NCBI GenBank assembly: GCA_964575235.1
Contig: CAZNQG010000109.1
Span: 1 to 11,155, forward strand
Length of the DNA stretch: 11,155 bases
From: SM23-62 sp964575235
GTDB taxonomy: Bacteria > Bacteroidota > Bacteroidia > Bacteroidales > SM23-62
Direction of reading: 5' to 3'
Below, piece by piece: positions 1 through 6,137 of the stretch. Every line of letters starts with the position of its first letter. Positions within the stretch are counted from its first letter, which is position 1. The position numbers and the translations under genes are program-made. A model generated the notes under the pieces. It was not told the DNA's origin. It searched no databases and was given only the letters and a program-made list of their open reading frames with translations.

Positions 1-222
1 GCTTGCCAGCCTGCAGGCCAGCCGCAGGTCTATTCGCCCGGCCAGCCCAATCTTGCCGGTAAATCCCACATTAACCGGATTCATCCTGGGCGCCCTGCCT
101 TCCAGGTTCCCATCAAGCCAGGTGATCGTTGGTGCTCCCAGTTCAAAACCCACATAGGAATGCTGTCCGTTTACCACCGCTGCCGATGCCATCAGCAGGA
201 TGTGAAGAATGGCTTTTTTCAT
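1..222 (-). CDS. Exported, probably outer-membrane protein, N-terminal part (cut by the left edge)
   Basis: An open minus-strand frame of 74 codons starts with ATG at 222 and runs off the left edge without a stop. The N-terminus is a clear signal peptide: MKK, then a hydrophobic stretch (AILHILLMASAAVV), then a likely cleavage near N-G-Q, about residues 18-20. What follows (SYVGFELGAPTITWLDGN, then alternating hydrophobic and polar residues around GFTGKIGLAGRIDLRLACRL) looks like the first strands of a beta-barrel, so an outer-membrane protein is the best guess; no family is recognisable from this fragment. It diverges from the small membrane protein gene at 346. The start is supported by the signal peptide. 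Function is unknown. Confidence 0.6.
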   Translation of the reverse strand, partial: MKKAILHILLMASAAVVNGQHSYVGFELGAPTITWLDGNLEGRAPRMNPVNVGFTGKIGLAGRIDLRLACRLAS

Positions 223-231
223 CCGTACCGG

Positions 232-244
232 TTTGGTAACCAAA
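232..244. repeat. Perfect 13-base inverted repeat in a divergent intergenic region
   Basis: TTTGGT and ACCAAA flank a single central A. The repeat lies 10 bases before the start codon of the minus-strand exported protein and next to a weak -7-like element (AAAAGTTA on plus, TAACTTTT on minus, 242-249). It could be an operator or a leader hairpin of that gene; a chance palindrome of this size is also possible. Confidence 0.3.
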
Positions 245-287
245 AGTTACTAATTTTCCGGATAACGCCCAGCCGAGATTAAAGTAC

Positions 288-318
288 TTGGTTGGTGGGA
301 TACAATTTTGTAACTTTA
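288..318 (+). promoter_or_regulatory. Candidate Bacteroidota-type promoter for the 67-residue membrane protein
   Basis: TTG at 288-290, a 20-base spacer and TAACTTTA at 311-318 match the Bacteroidota pattern TTG-N17-23-TAnnTTTG except for the last base. Transcription would start about 20 bases before the ATG at 346. The match is by eye only. Confidence 0.4.
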
Positions 319-345
319 TTTATCTAAACCTAAGACCAGAATCAT

Positions 346-549
346 ATGAAGTACCTGGAGTATCTCATCTGGATCCTCGGCATCCTGGCCGGCCTGATTA
401 TATTGCTGGGAGCGCTGGACTTTCTCTTCGAGGTTGAACTCCTCGGCGTGAACCACGTGGTCAATTATTTCCACGTGGCCAACAGTTTATTGCTGGTATG
501 CATTTGCAGCACCCTTTACCTGATTTGGAACCATAAAAAGCAGGGTTAA
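346..549 (+). CDS. Small two-helix membrane protein, function unknown
   Basis: A 67-residue protein that is almost entirely membrane. Helix 1 spans about residues 5-27 (LEYLIWILGILAGLIILLGA) and helix 2 about residues 43-62 (FHVANSLLLVCICSTLYLIW). A short linker with acidic residues (FEVELLGVNHVVN) joins them, and the tail is positively charged (NHKKQG), which suggests a cytoplasmic C-terminus. There is no signal peptide cleavage site and no motif that I recognise. It has its own candidate promoter and 171 bases separate it from the next gene, so it is probably transcribed alone. No function is proposed. Confidence 0.6.
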   Translation: MKYLEYLIWILGILAGLIILLGALDFLFEVELLGVNHVVNYFHVANSLLLVCICSTLYLIWNHKKQG

Positions 550-661
550 TCCCGGCCGGCAATTATCATCCCGTACTTCTCAAAGGTCCCTTCAACCGAG
601 GGTTGATACAGCTGTGTTCCTGCGCATAGAACGCCGGCATGCATACCCGTGTTCGCCCGCC

Positions 662-693
662 TTGTATGTTTTCAGAATTTATTTCTATCTTGG
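662..693 (+). promoter_or_regulatory. Candidate promoter for the Omp85-like barrel gene
   Basis: TTG at 662-664, a 21-base spacer and TATCTTGG at 686-693 fit the Bacteroidota consensus with one mismatch in the -7 element. It places the transcript start about 20 bases before the ATG at 721. The rest of the 550-720 gap holds only a short hairpin without a T-run (592-606). Confidence 0.4.
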
Positions 694-720
694 CATAACC
701 ACCAAGCCTGAAGACCTGAC

Positions 721-2073
721 ATGAAGAAACTTATTTCTGCAGGATTCCTTAGCCTGGTCCTGTTCCCCGGTCTGCTTTATGCCCAGAAGGACAGCAAGGC
801 CGAAAAGGATACCGTCAAGACCGGATTCAACCTGTCCGGCGTCCCGGCCGTAGCCTACGATTCGGATATCGGATTTCTTTACGGGGTTATCCTGAACCTA
901 TACCACTTTGGAGATGGAAGCCGCTATCCCCGGTATAACCATTCCATTTACCTGGAGTGGTCCAACACAACCAAGGGAAGCATGAAAAGCATCCTTCGTT
1001 ATGACTCCGACCGGGTGATCCCGGGCATCCGAACCTCTGCGGAGTTCAGCTACAATACAGAGCAGGCTCTGGATTTTTATGGATTCAACGGTTACCAGGC
1101 ACTCTACGAAGGGAATTTTACCGATGACGAGCAGGCGGATTCGATTTACCTGTCCAGGTTGTTCTACAAAATGGACCGTAAAATTCTGCTGGGAAGGGTG
1201 GACTTCACCGGTAGCATTATCGAAGATAAGCTGAAATGGTTTGCGGGGATCGAATTCCGGAACATGAAAATGGATACGGTGAACACCACCCGCCTGAACA
1301 AGGGCAAATCGGAGGAAAAACAGCTCCCTTATATCGGGGGGGGACTTTACGGGAGATATGCCGATGACTGGGGCATCATACCATCCGGCCAGGTCAACGG
1401 GGGAACCAATACCCTTCTGAAAGCGGGAATCATATTCGATACCCGTGACAACGAGCCAAATCCCATGAAAGGGATCTGGTCCGACGCCGTATTGATCTGG
1501 TCGCCCGCATTCCTGGGCAGTACCTCCAAATCCTACGGCAGGCTGGTCCTTACCCACCGGCAGTATTTCACCATCGTGCCCGAGGATTTGAATTTCGTTT
1601 ACAGGCTGAGTTACCAGGCAAAGCTGTTTGGCGAAATGCCCTACTACATGCTGCCGTTCTACTTTAACAGTCCCCCGAGCTGGACGAGGGACGGTCTGGG
1701 AGGGTCGAAGACCATGCGCGGGATCCTCCGGAACCGGGTCGTCGGGGAGGACTATTTCCTGGCAAACATTGAGCTCCGCTGGAAATTTGTTCATTTCATA
1801 TTCCTGAACCAGAATTTCTATCTGGCCCTCAGCGCTTTCACGGATGGGGGAATGGTCACGGGGAAGTACGAATTCGACAAATCCGGCATACCCTCCGACC
1901 CGGAGGCTCTTAAATTCTTCACGGACGACCCGGAAAGACCTCACCTGAGTGCCGGAGGCGGTTTGCACATCGCATGGAACCGGAATTTCATCGTAGCCGT
2001 CGACTACGGCCGTACCCTTGACAAAAGGGACGGTAAATCCGGACTATACATCGGCCTTGATTTTTTGTTCTAG
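721..2073 (+). CDS. BamA/TamA-family (Omp85, surface-antigen type) outer-membrane barrel without POTRA domains
   Basis: A 450-residue exported protein. Residues 1-21 are a signal peptide ending LLYA before Q22. The body has the alternating pattern of a beta-barrel, with aromatic strand ends and polar loops. Two places recall the Bacteroidota surface-antigen (D15/Omp85) barrel: GIIFDTRDNEPNPMKG around residues 237-251, a typical early-strand signature, and GGSKTMRGI around residues 328-335. In the second, M332-R333-G334 sits where Omp85 proteins carry the conserved loop-6 [VI]RG[FY]. The chain ends in Phe (GLDFLF), as expected of a barrel recognised by the BAM complex. There is too little sequence before the barrel for a POTRA domain, so it is unlikely to be the essential BamA. 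Related stand-alone barrels may move lipid or protein across the outer membrane, but the substrate here is unknown. The gene stands alone. Confidence 0.75.
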   Translation: MKKLISAGFLSLVLFPGLLYAQKDSKAEKDTVKTGFNLSGVPAVAYDSDIGFLYGVILNLYHFGDGSRYPRYNHSIYLEWSNTTKGSMKSILRYDSDRVIPGIRTSAEFSYNTEQALDFYGFNGYQALYEGNFTDDEQADSIYLSRLFYKMDRKILLGRVDFTGSIIEDKLKWFAGIEFRNMKMDTVNTTRLNKGKSEEKQLPYIGGGLYGRYADDWGIIPSGQVNGGTNTLLKAGIIFDTRDNEPNPMKGIWSDAVLIWSPAFLGSTSKSYGRLVLTHRQYFTIVPEDLNFVYRLSYQAKLFGEMPYYMLPFYFNSPPSWTRDGLGGSKTMRGILRNRVVGEDYFLANIELRWKFVHFIFLNQNFYLALSAFTDGGMVTGKYEFDKSGIPSDPEALKFFTDDPERPHLSAGGGLHIAWNRNFIVAVDYGRTLDKRDGKSGLYIGLDFLF

Positions 2074-2178
2074 GGGATGCGTTACACAGAGAAAATCCTG
2101 CATGAATTATGAATTCAACCGAATATGATATATTTTTATTTGGCGGTATCGTCCGTATTATCCTAAACGTATCATTTC

Positions 2179-3288
2179 ATGGAATGGACAGATTTTCATG
2201 AATTCTTCAGACTGATCGAGGATGACAGCCTGAGCCTGTTTTACCGCGGGGATTTTGCAGACGATATTACCATCAGGCTGATCGATCTCTCGGAATCCCA
2301 CTTCAAGGAAGGCAAGGAGCAGATGTCCATCCGGAAAAAGGTATCCTTTTTGATGGCTGAATGCTTTCAGAATGTAATCCGTTACGGGGAAGAGTTCACG
2401 ACAGGGGATTACATGAAGGACCAGTCCGGGTTTTTCATGACCCGGAATTATTTCAATAAATATTACATCGCCTCGGGGAACCCGGTGGAACAGTCCAAAA
2501 TCCTCCTGCTTAGGGAAAAGATCGAGAACATCAACAAACTCAGCCGGGAGGAGCTTAAAAACCTGTACATGAGGGTGCTGGGTACGGATGAGTTCACAGC
2601 TAAGGGGGGCGCGGGACTGGGACTGATCGAGATGGCCAGGAAGTCGGGCCGGAAGCTGGAGGCCGAGTTTGAAACCATCGACGATCTGATGGCATACTTC
2701 TACCTCCAGATGATCATTGATTTCGACGAAACCGACGAAGTGGAGCACAAGAAGCGGGGTCTCCACATCGACCATGCCGTACAGCTCAATCAGATCCTTC
2801 GGAAAAACCAGATCATCATGGCTTATCAGGGCGACTTCAGGCAACACACCATCCTGCCCTTGCTGAATATGATCGAAAAGAACCTGATGGCCAAACGGAC
2901 CAAATACGCAGCCTACAGGCAGTTGTTCCATGTTCTGGTCGAGATGCTTCAGAATGTGATGCATCACGGGTACGAGACCGGGGAAAAAAGGGAAGGGCTG
3001 TTCACCATCGGGATCGATAAACAGCAGTTCGCCATCTCGTCGGCCAACTACGTGAAAACGTCGAAGGTGCCCGCCCTGAAAGAATTACTGGATTATTTCC
3101 TTTCCCTGGACGATGAACAGCTTAAGGAAAGTACGAAAACCATCCTTCGGGAAAGGGACGACGGACCCTACGGCGGGTCCGGTCTGGGTGTCATCGACAT
3201 AATCCGGGCCAGCCACTCGAAACCTACCTACGTAATCGTGCCGGTGGACGATGAGAAATTCCTGTTCTACCTGAACGTCAAGGTCTGA
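2179..3288 (+). CDS. Tandem SiaB-like (GHKL ATPase/kinase-like) protein
   Basis: A 369-residue soluble protein made of two similar halves. Each half carries an N-box-like motif: AECFQNVIRYG at 60-70 (E61, N65) and VEMLQNVMHHG at 254-264 (E255, N259). Each also carries a glycine motif: GGAGLGLIEMARKSG at 143-157 and GGSGLGVIDIIRASH at 332-346. These are the ATP-lid and N-box features of GHKL-type ATPases and resemble SiaB, the kinase that phosphorylates the SiaC regulatory protein in the Pseudomonas SiaABCD pathway. SiaB is about half this length, so this is a duplication or fusion. No SiaC, SiaA phosphatase or diguanylate cyclase gene lies in the window. No signal peptide or membrane segment is present, so it should be cytoplasmic. 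The family call rests on these motifs and overall look; the target is unknown. Confidence 0.7.
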   Translation: MEWTDFHEFFRLIEDDSLSLFYRGDFADDITIRLIDLSESHFKEGKEQMSIRKKVSFLMAECFQNVIRYGEEFTTGDYMKDQSGFFMTRNYFNKYYIASGNPVEQSKILLLREKIENINKLSREELKNLYMRVLGTDEFTAKGGAGLGLIEMARKSGRKLEAEFETIDDLMAYFYLQMIIDFDETDEVEHKKRGLHIDHAVQLNQILRKNQIIMAYQGDFRQHTILPLLNMIEKNLMAKRTKYAAYRQLFHVLVEMLQNVMHHGYETGEKREGLFTIGIDKQQFAISSANYVKTSKVPALKELLDYFLSLDDEQLKESTKTILRERDDGPYGGSGLGVIDIIRASHSKPTYVIVPVDDEKFLFYLNVKV

Positions 3289-3359
3289 CCCTTGCCGCCG
3301 ATTCCATCCCACTGAACCAGCAGCAAAAGAGAAGGTTCTTCAATGCCGTCTCGGAACGG

Positions 3360-3530
3360 ATGAATGAAAACGGCATTACATGGAAAGCGGAACCGGATAT
3401 ATACCTTCATCTGCATATACTGCCGAAGGGCAGGGCGAAGACCAACGTTACGTATGGGCACGGCAAAACCGTAAACCTGGGTTCAGGCTTTTCAACAACG
3501 TCCCCCGCGATAAATCATCCGGCAGAGTAA
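3360..3530 (+). pseudogene. Possible small gene or gene remnant behind the SiaB-like gene
   Basis: A plus-strand frame is open from 3255 to the TAA at 3528-3530, but its first ATG is at 3360, giving only 56 residues (MNENGITWKAEPDIYLHLHI and on). The sense of the frame continues upstream of that ATG through the region overlapping the end of the SiaB-like gene (LNQQQKRRFFNAVSER), with no ATG, GTG or TTG to start it. Codon third positions look GC-leaning, as in the neighbouring genes. This could be a short real gene, the 3' end of a decayed gene that lost its start, or chance. No family is recognised. A minus-strand frame over 3267-3461 is an alternative that I find less convincing. Confidence 0.25.
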
Positions 3531-3810
3531 CCTTCCCGTAAAAGCATGGAATGATCCCAAAGCAAAAGGAAGGTACATGCTATAATAATGTTATTTTTAC
3601 GATCCGTATGTTAAAGGCTGTAACGACCACGGCCGCGAATCGTCTAATATGTAGATGTATGAAAACGTACACCGGTGTTCGAATTTGCTACAATCACAGG
3701 CATGAGCTTATGATGCGGTAATTTGATAAACATCAGCATCAGAGCGTTTTATGTTTTGTGGCACTGTTTATGTAAAATAATGTTAGTCAAAACCTAAAGA
3801 ATCCGGCATC
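3531..3810. other. AT-richer intergenic stretch without a gene
   Basis: No convincing coding frame is visible on either strand, and base composition drops toward AT compared with the flanks. It contains a perfect 10-base palindrome, ACACCGGTGT, at 3669-3678. It also holds two copies of AATAATGTTA (3584-3593 and 3776-3785), the second next to the start of the GRAM-like gene. No rho-independent terminator was seen after the SiaB-like gene. Confidence 0.5.
3755..3785 (+). promoter_or_regulatory. Weak candidate promoter for the GRAM-like gene
   Basis: TTTG at 3755-3758 is followed after 19 bases by TAATGTTA at 3778-3785, which matches only four of the six fixed positions of TAnnTTTG. The spacing and the position 26 bases before the ATG are right, but the -7 match is poor. 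TATGTTTT at 3750-3757 is an alternative -7 element with no good partner. Confidence 0.2.
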
Positions 3811-4119
3811 ATGGTTATCCCACTGAAAGAAAATGAAATCGTCGTGAAGGCAGGGGACTCGACGTATTTTGCACAGTCCGAAAAAGTGGACGGCAAAATC
3901 ATCCTGACCAACCAGAGAATATATTTCAAGGCCTCCAACGGGTATGCGGGCAGGTATGACCTTGAGATCCTGCCAACTGAAATACAGGAAGTGATTTTTT
4001 TCAACATCCGCAGGATCTTTCCCAGCGGGCTCAACGTAGTGATGAAAAGCGGCGAGGAACGCAAATTTTCTCTGCGGAAACGCAACGAAATCGGGGCGAT
4101 GATCAATAAGATGTATTGA
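3811..4119 (+). CDS. Small GRAM/PH-like domain protein
   Basis: A 102-residue protein with no signal peptide or membrane helix, so cytoplasmic. The pattern GKIILTNQRIYFKAS at about residues 28-42, followed by short beta-strands (YDLEILPTEIQEVIFF, LNVVMKSGEERKFSL) and a C-terminal helix (KRNEIGAMINKMY), is that of a single GRAM or bacterial PH-like domain. In that fold a 'LTNxRL.F' strand is the most conserved part. In bacteria such domains are often stand-alone and their ligands are rarely known; in eukaryotes GRAM domains bind membrane lipids or proteins. The gene sits alone between an intergenic gap and the hairpin-rich stretch that probably ends its transcript. The family call is by pattern; no role is proposed. 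Confidence 0.6.
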   Translation: MVIPLKENEIVVKAGDSTYFAQSEKVDGKIILTNQRIYFKASNGYAGRYDLEILPTEIQEVIFFNIRRIFPSGLNVVMKSGEERKFSLRKRNEIGAMINKMY

Positions 4120-4130
4120 TCCCGGATCCC

Positions 4131-4200
4131 GGGGTTTTCAATATGGAAAATGTGCCCCCTTCAGGGGGCGCACGGATGCGATCTGAACGGGCATCCACAC
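4131..4200 (+). ncRNA. Hairpin-rich leader, 3' UTR or small RNA candidate
   Basis: Three hairpins precede a terminator. TTTTC (4135-4139) pairs with GAAAA (4146-4150). GTGC plus CCCC (4152-4159) pairs with GGGG plus GCAC (4165-4173, one bulged C). GGATGC (4174-4179) pairs with GCATCC (4191-4196). The second and third stems abut and could stack. GGGG at 4131-4134 could instead pair with the C-run at 4155-4159, an alternative fold excluding the second hairpin. The stretch may be the 3' UTR of the GRAM-like gene, a leader of the barrel gene at 4259, or an independent RNA. It matches no riboswitch class that I know. Confidence 0.3.
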
Positions 4201-4202
4201 TT

Positions 4203-4228
4203 GGCGGGTAACCTTCCGCCTTTTTTTT
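4203..4228 (+). terminator. Rho-independent terminator
   Basis: GGCGG at 4203-4207 and CCGCC at 4216-4220 form a five-pair GC stem with an eight-base loop, followed immediately by eight T (4221-4228). It lies 84 bases after the GRAM-like gene and only 30 bases before the barrel gene at 4259, so it either ends the upstream transcript or attenuates the downstream one. Confidence 0.75.
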
Positions 4229-4258
4229 CGTAAACCATATGCAAAATACGTTATCAAA

Positions 4259-4909
4259 ATGATGCGTTACCTGCTTTCGCTGTTCACATTCGTTGTGCTC
4301 AACAGCGGCCTGTTCGCCCAGATGGGTTCAAGACAGACTTTCTTTGAACTGCAGTTCGGTGCCGGTCCCACATTCATGCTGACGGACATAGGTAATCCCG
4401 GGTACGGTCTGAACCTGGAAGTCACGGGGAAGTACAGGCTGCACCCCCATATTGCCCTTAAGGCAGGGCTCGGAGGGGCGCTGGGATTTGGTACGGATCA
4501 AACCACAGGCCAGGAAGACTTCTGGATGGAATATTATTCGATCCTGACAGAACTGACCGGCCAGATTGAATTCTACCTTCTCAAGGAGGGCCGTGGATAC
4601 GGACGCGGGGGAATGATGGGTTACAAGCCCAGGGTCCGGCCTTACCTGTATGCAGGCGGGGGACCGATGCTTTATTTTCCCGCACACACCCATGATAATG
4701 CCGAAGAACTCCCGGATTTCAGTCGTTTTACGGTGATCCTGGTCGGGGGTGCGGGATTCAGGTACCGCGTGAATGCGGATCTTTTCTGGGGAATGCAGGT
4801 CGGAGTCCGGATGACCACGACCGATTTCCTGGAAGGATATTCTCCGGATGATTCCCCGGGAAACGACAATTACATCTCCATGCAGGCACTGCTCGTGCAC
4901 AGATTCTGA
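4259..4909 (+). CDS. Small exported outer-membrane beta-barrel protein
   Basis: A 216-residue protein. Residues 1-20 form a signal peptide (MMRYLLSLF through GLFA), with likely cleavage before Q21. The mature chain has repeated amphipathic strands with many Gly and aromatic residues (FFELQFGAGPTFMLTDIG, YLYAGGGPMLYFPA, ILVGGAGFRYRV, GMQVGVRMTTTDF) and ends in Phe (LLVHRF), as in the eight-stranded OmpW/OmpA-like barrels common in Bacteroidota. No catalytic motif is visible. Two adjacent ATG codons (4259 and 4262) could each start it. It ends 14 bases from the facing stop of the aldose epimerase gene, and no hairpin terminator lies between. Function is unknown; structural or adhesin-like roles are typical guesses for the class. 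Confidence 0.7.
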   Translation: MMRYLLSLFTFVVLNSGLFAQMGSRQTFFELQFGAGPTFMLTDIGNPGYGLNLEVTGKYRLHPHIALKAGLGGALGFGTDQTTGQEDFWMEYYSILTELTGQIEFYLLKEGRGYGRGGMMGYKPRVRPYLYAGGGPMLYFPAHTHDNAEELPDFSRFTVILVGGAGFRYRVNADLFWGMQVGVRMTTTDFLEGYSPDDSPGNDNYISMQALLVHRF

Positions 4910-4923
4910 GCAGACGAATCCCC

Positions 4924-6090
4924 TTACCTGACTGAAAATTTAAAAACGGTTTTCGTGTAATAGGTTTCACCCGGGTTCAATACCGTGGACGGGAATTCCG
5001 GGTGGTTGGGTGAATCGGGGAAATGCTGGGTTTCCAGGCACAATCCGCTGCGGTGTTCGTATGGCGCACCCGATTTCCCGGTGAGGGAACCGTCCAGGAA
5101 ATTGCCGCAGTAAAACTGGATACCCGGCTCGGTAGTCAGTACTTCAAGGTACCTGCCCGTTTCTTCCGAATAAAGCGTGGCGGCAAGGTTGAGTCCCCCT
5201 TCCCCGGCGTTCAGCACCCAGTTGTGATCGTAACCGCCCCCGAAGGCAAGCTGATCGAAATCCTCGTTCACCCGCAGGCCGATCTTCGTTGGTGCCCTGA
5301 AATCCATGGGCGTCCCTTCGACGGGTGCAATCTCTCCGGTGGGGATCAGGCGTTCGTTCACGGGCGTATAATGATCCGCATTCAGCATCAGTTCATGGTC
5401 AAGGATGTTGCCCCTCCCTTCCCCGTTGAGGTTGAAATAGGTGTGCTGGGTGACGTTGACCACCGTCGGAGCATCGCACTCGGCCCGGTAGACCACCTCC
5501 AGTGCATTGTCTTCGGTCAGGGTGTAGGTAAGGCTTAGTTCGAGCCTTCCGGGATAGCCCATGTCCCCGTCCGGACTGACCAGTTTGAGTTCGATTGAAT
5601 TATCCGTTACCTTAAGGGTATCCCATACCAGCTCGCTGAATCCCTTGCTGCCTCCATGCAGCTGGTTTCCGAGGCCGGTTTCGTTGATGGGCAGTTCATA
5701 GGTGGTTCCGTTGAGTGTGAACCTTCCCCCGTCGATCCGGTTGCCGTAGCGTCCGACAACGGCGCCAAAGTAAGGATCCGAGCCGGCTGTATAATTCGCC
5801 AGGTCCCTGAATCCGAGCGCGACATCCCCGAGGGAGCCGTTACGGTCGGGGACCCGGATGGCTGCTATGACCGCTCCGAAGTTGGTGACGTATACTTCCA
5901 TGCCTGCTTCATTACTGAGGCGGTACAGGTCGGTTTCCTTTCCGTCTATGGTCTTGCGGAATCCGTCCGCCGCCAGGTACCATTCCGCCCCGGTATGTTC
6001 CGAGGAGCTTTTCTTTCCGGATTTCAGATTCTTGCATGAACCGCTTCCCATGATGAGTCCCAGGACAAGTACATAGTGAATTGCTTTCAT
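4924..6090 (-). CDS. galM: Aldose 1-epimerase (mutarotase), lipoprotein form
   Basis: Interconverts the alpha and beta anomers of free aldoses such as galactose, glucose and L-arabinose. From the ATG at 6090 the protein has 388 residues: a lipoprotein signal (MKAIHYVLVLGLIMGSGSC, lipid-carrying Cys19), then the galactose-mutarotase fold. The conserved residues are present: NRIDGG after the first strands, His145 in LHGG, catalytic acid His216 in TQHTYFNLNG, Asp288 in YDHNW, and general base Glu353 in LETQHFPDSPNHP. An ATG at 6102 would add MTYA; 6090 is preferred because it gives the usual MK start of a signal peptide. It lies 47 bases behind the DUF1684 gene and is probably cotranscribed with it. 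The lipid anchor puts the enzyme outside the cytoplasm, most likely in the periplasm. In this locus L-arabinose is the likely substrate (inference). Confidence 0.9.
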   Translation of the reverse strand: MKAIHYVLVLGLIMGSGSCKNLKSGKKSSSEHTGAEWYLAADGFRKTIDGKETDLYRLSNEAGMEVYVTNFGAVIAAIRVPDRNGSLGDVALGFRDLANYTAGSDPYFGAVVGRYGNRIDGGRFTLNGTTYELPINETGLGNQLHGGSKGFSELVWDTLKVTDNSIELKLVSPDGDMGYPGRLELSLTYTLTEDNALEVVYRAECDAPTVVNVTQHTYFNLNGEGRGNILDHELMLNADHYTPVNERLIPTGEIAPVEGTPMDFRAPTKIGLRVNEDFDQLAFGGGYDHNWVLNAGEGGLNLAATLYSEETGRYLEVLTTEPGIQFYCGNFLDGSLTGKSGAPYEHRSGLCLETQHFPDSPNHPEFPSTVLNPGETYYTKTVFKFSVR

Positions 6091-6137
6091 GGCGTAAGTC
6101 ATTTGGTCAGGATAAAATTAGCACTATCTGTAAAAAA

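Noticed and set aside
592..606. TCAACC-GAG-GGTTGA hairpin as terminator of the small membrane protein gene
   Set aside because: The stem is short and no T-run follows, so it is not a convincing intrinsic terminator.
898..1968. Long minus-strand open frame (356 codons) opposite the Omp85-like gene
   Set aside because: No recognisable domain, no matching start context, and it mirrors codon bias of the plus-strand gene, whose signal peptide, motifs and C-terminal Phe are clear.
4910..4923. Bidirectional terminator between the convergent barrel and epimerase genes
   Set aside because: Only 14 bases separate the stop codons, and they contain no inverted repeat or T-run.
5023..5538. Plus-strand open frame (171 codons) inside the epimerase gene
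   Set aside because: Antisense to the catalytic core of a well-conserved mutarotase; no domain or start signal.
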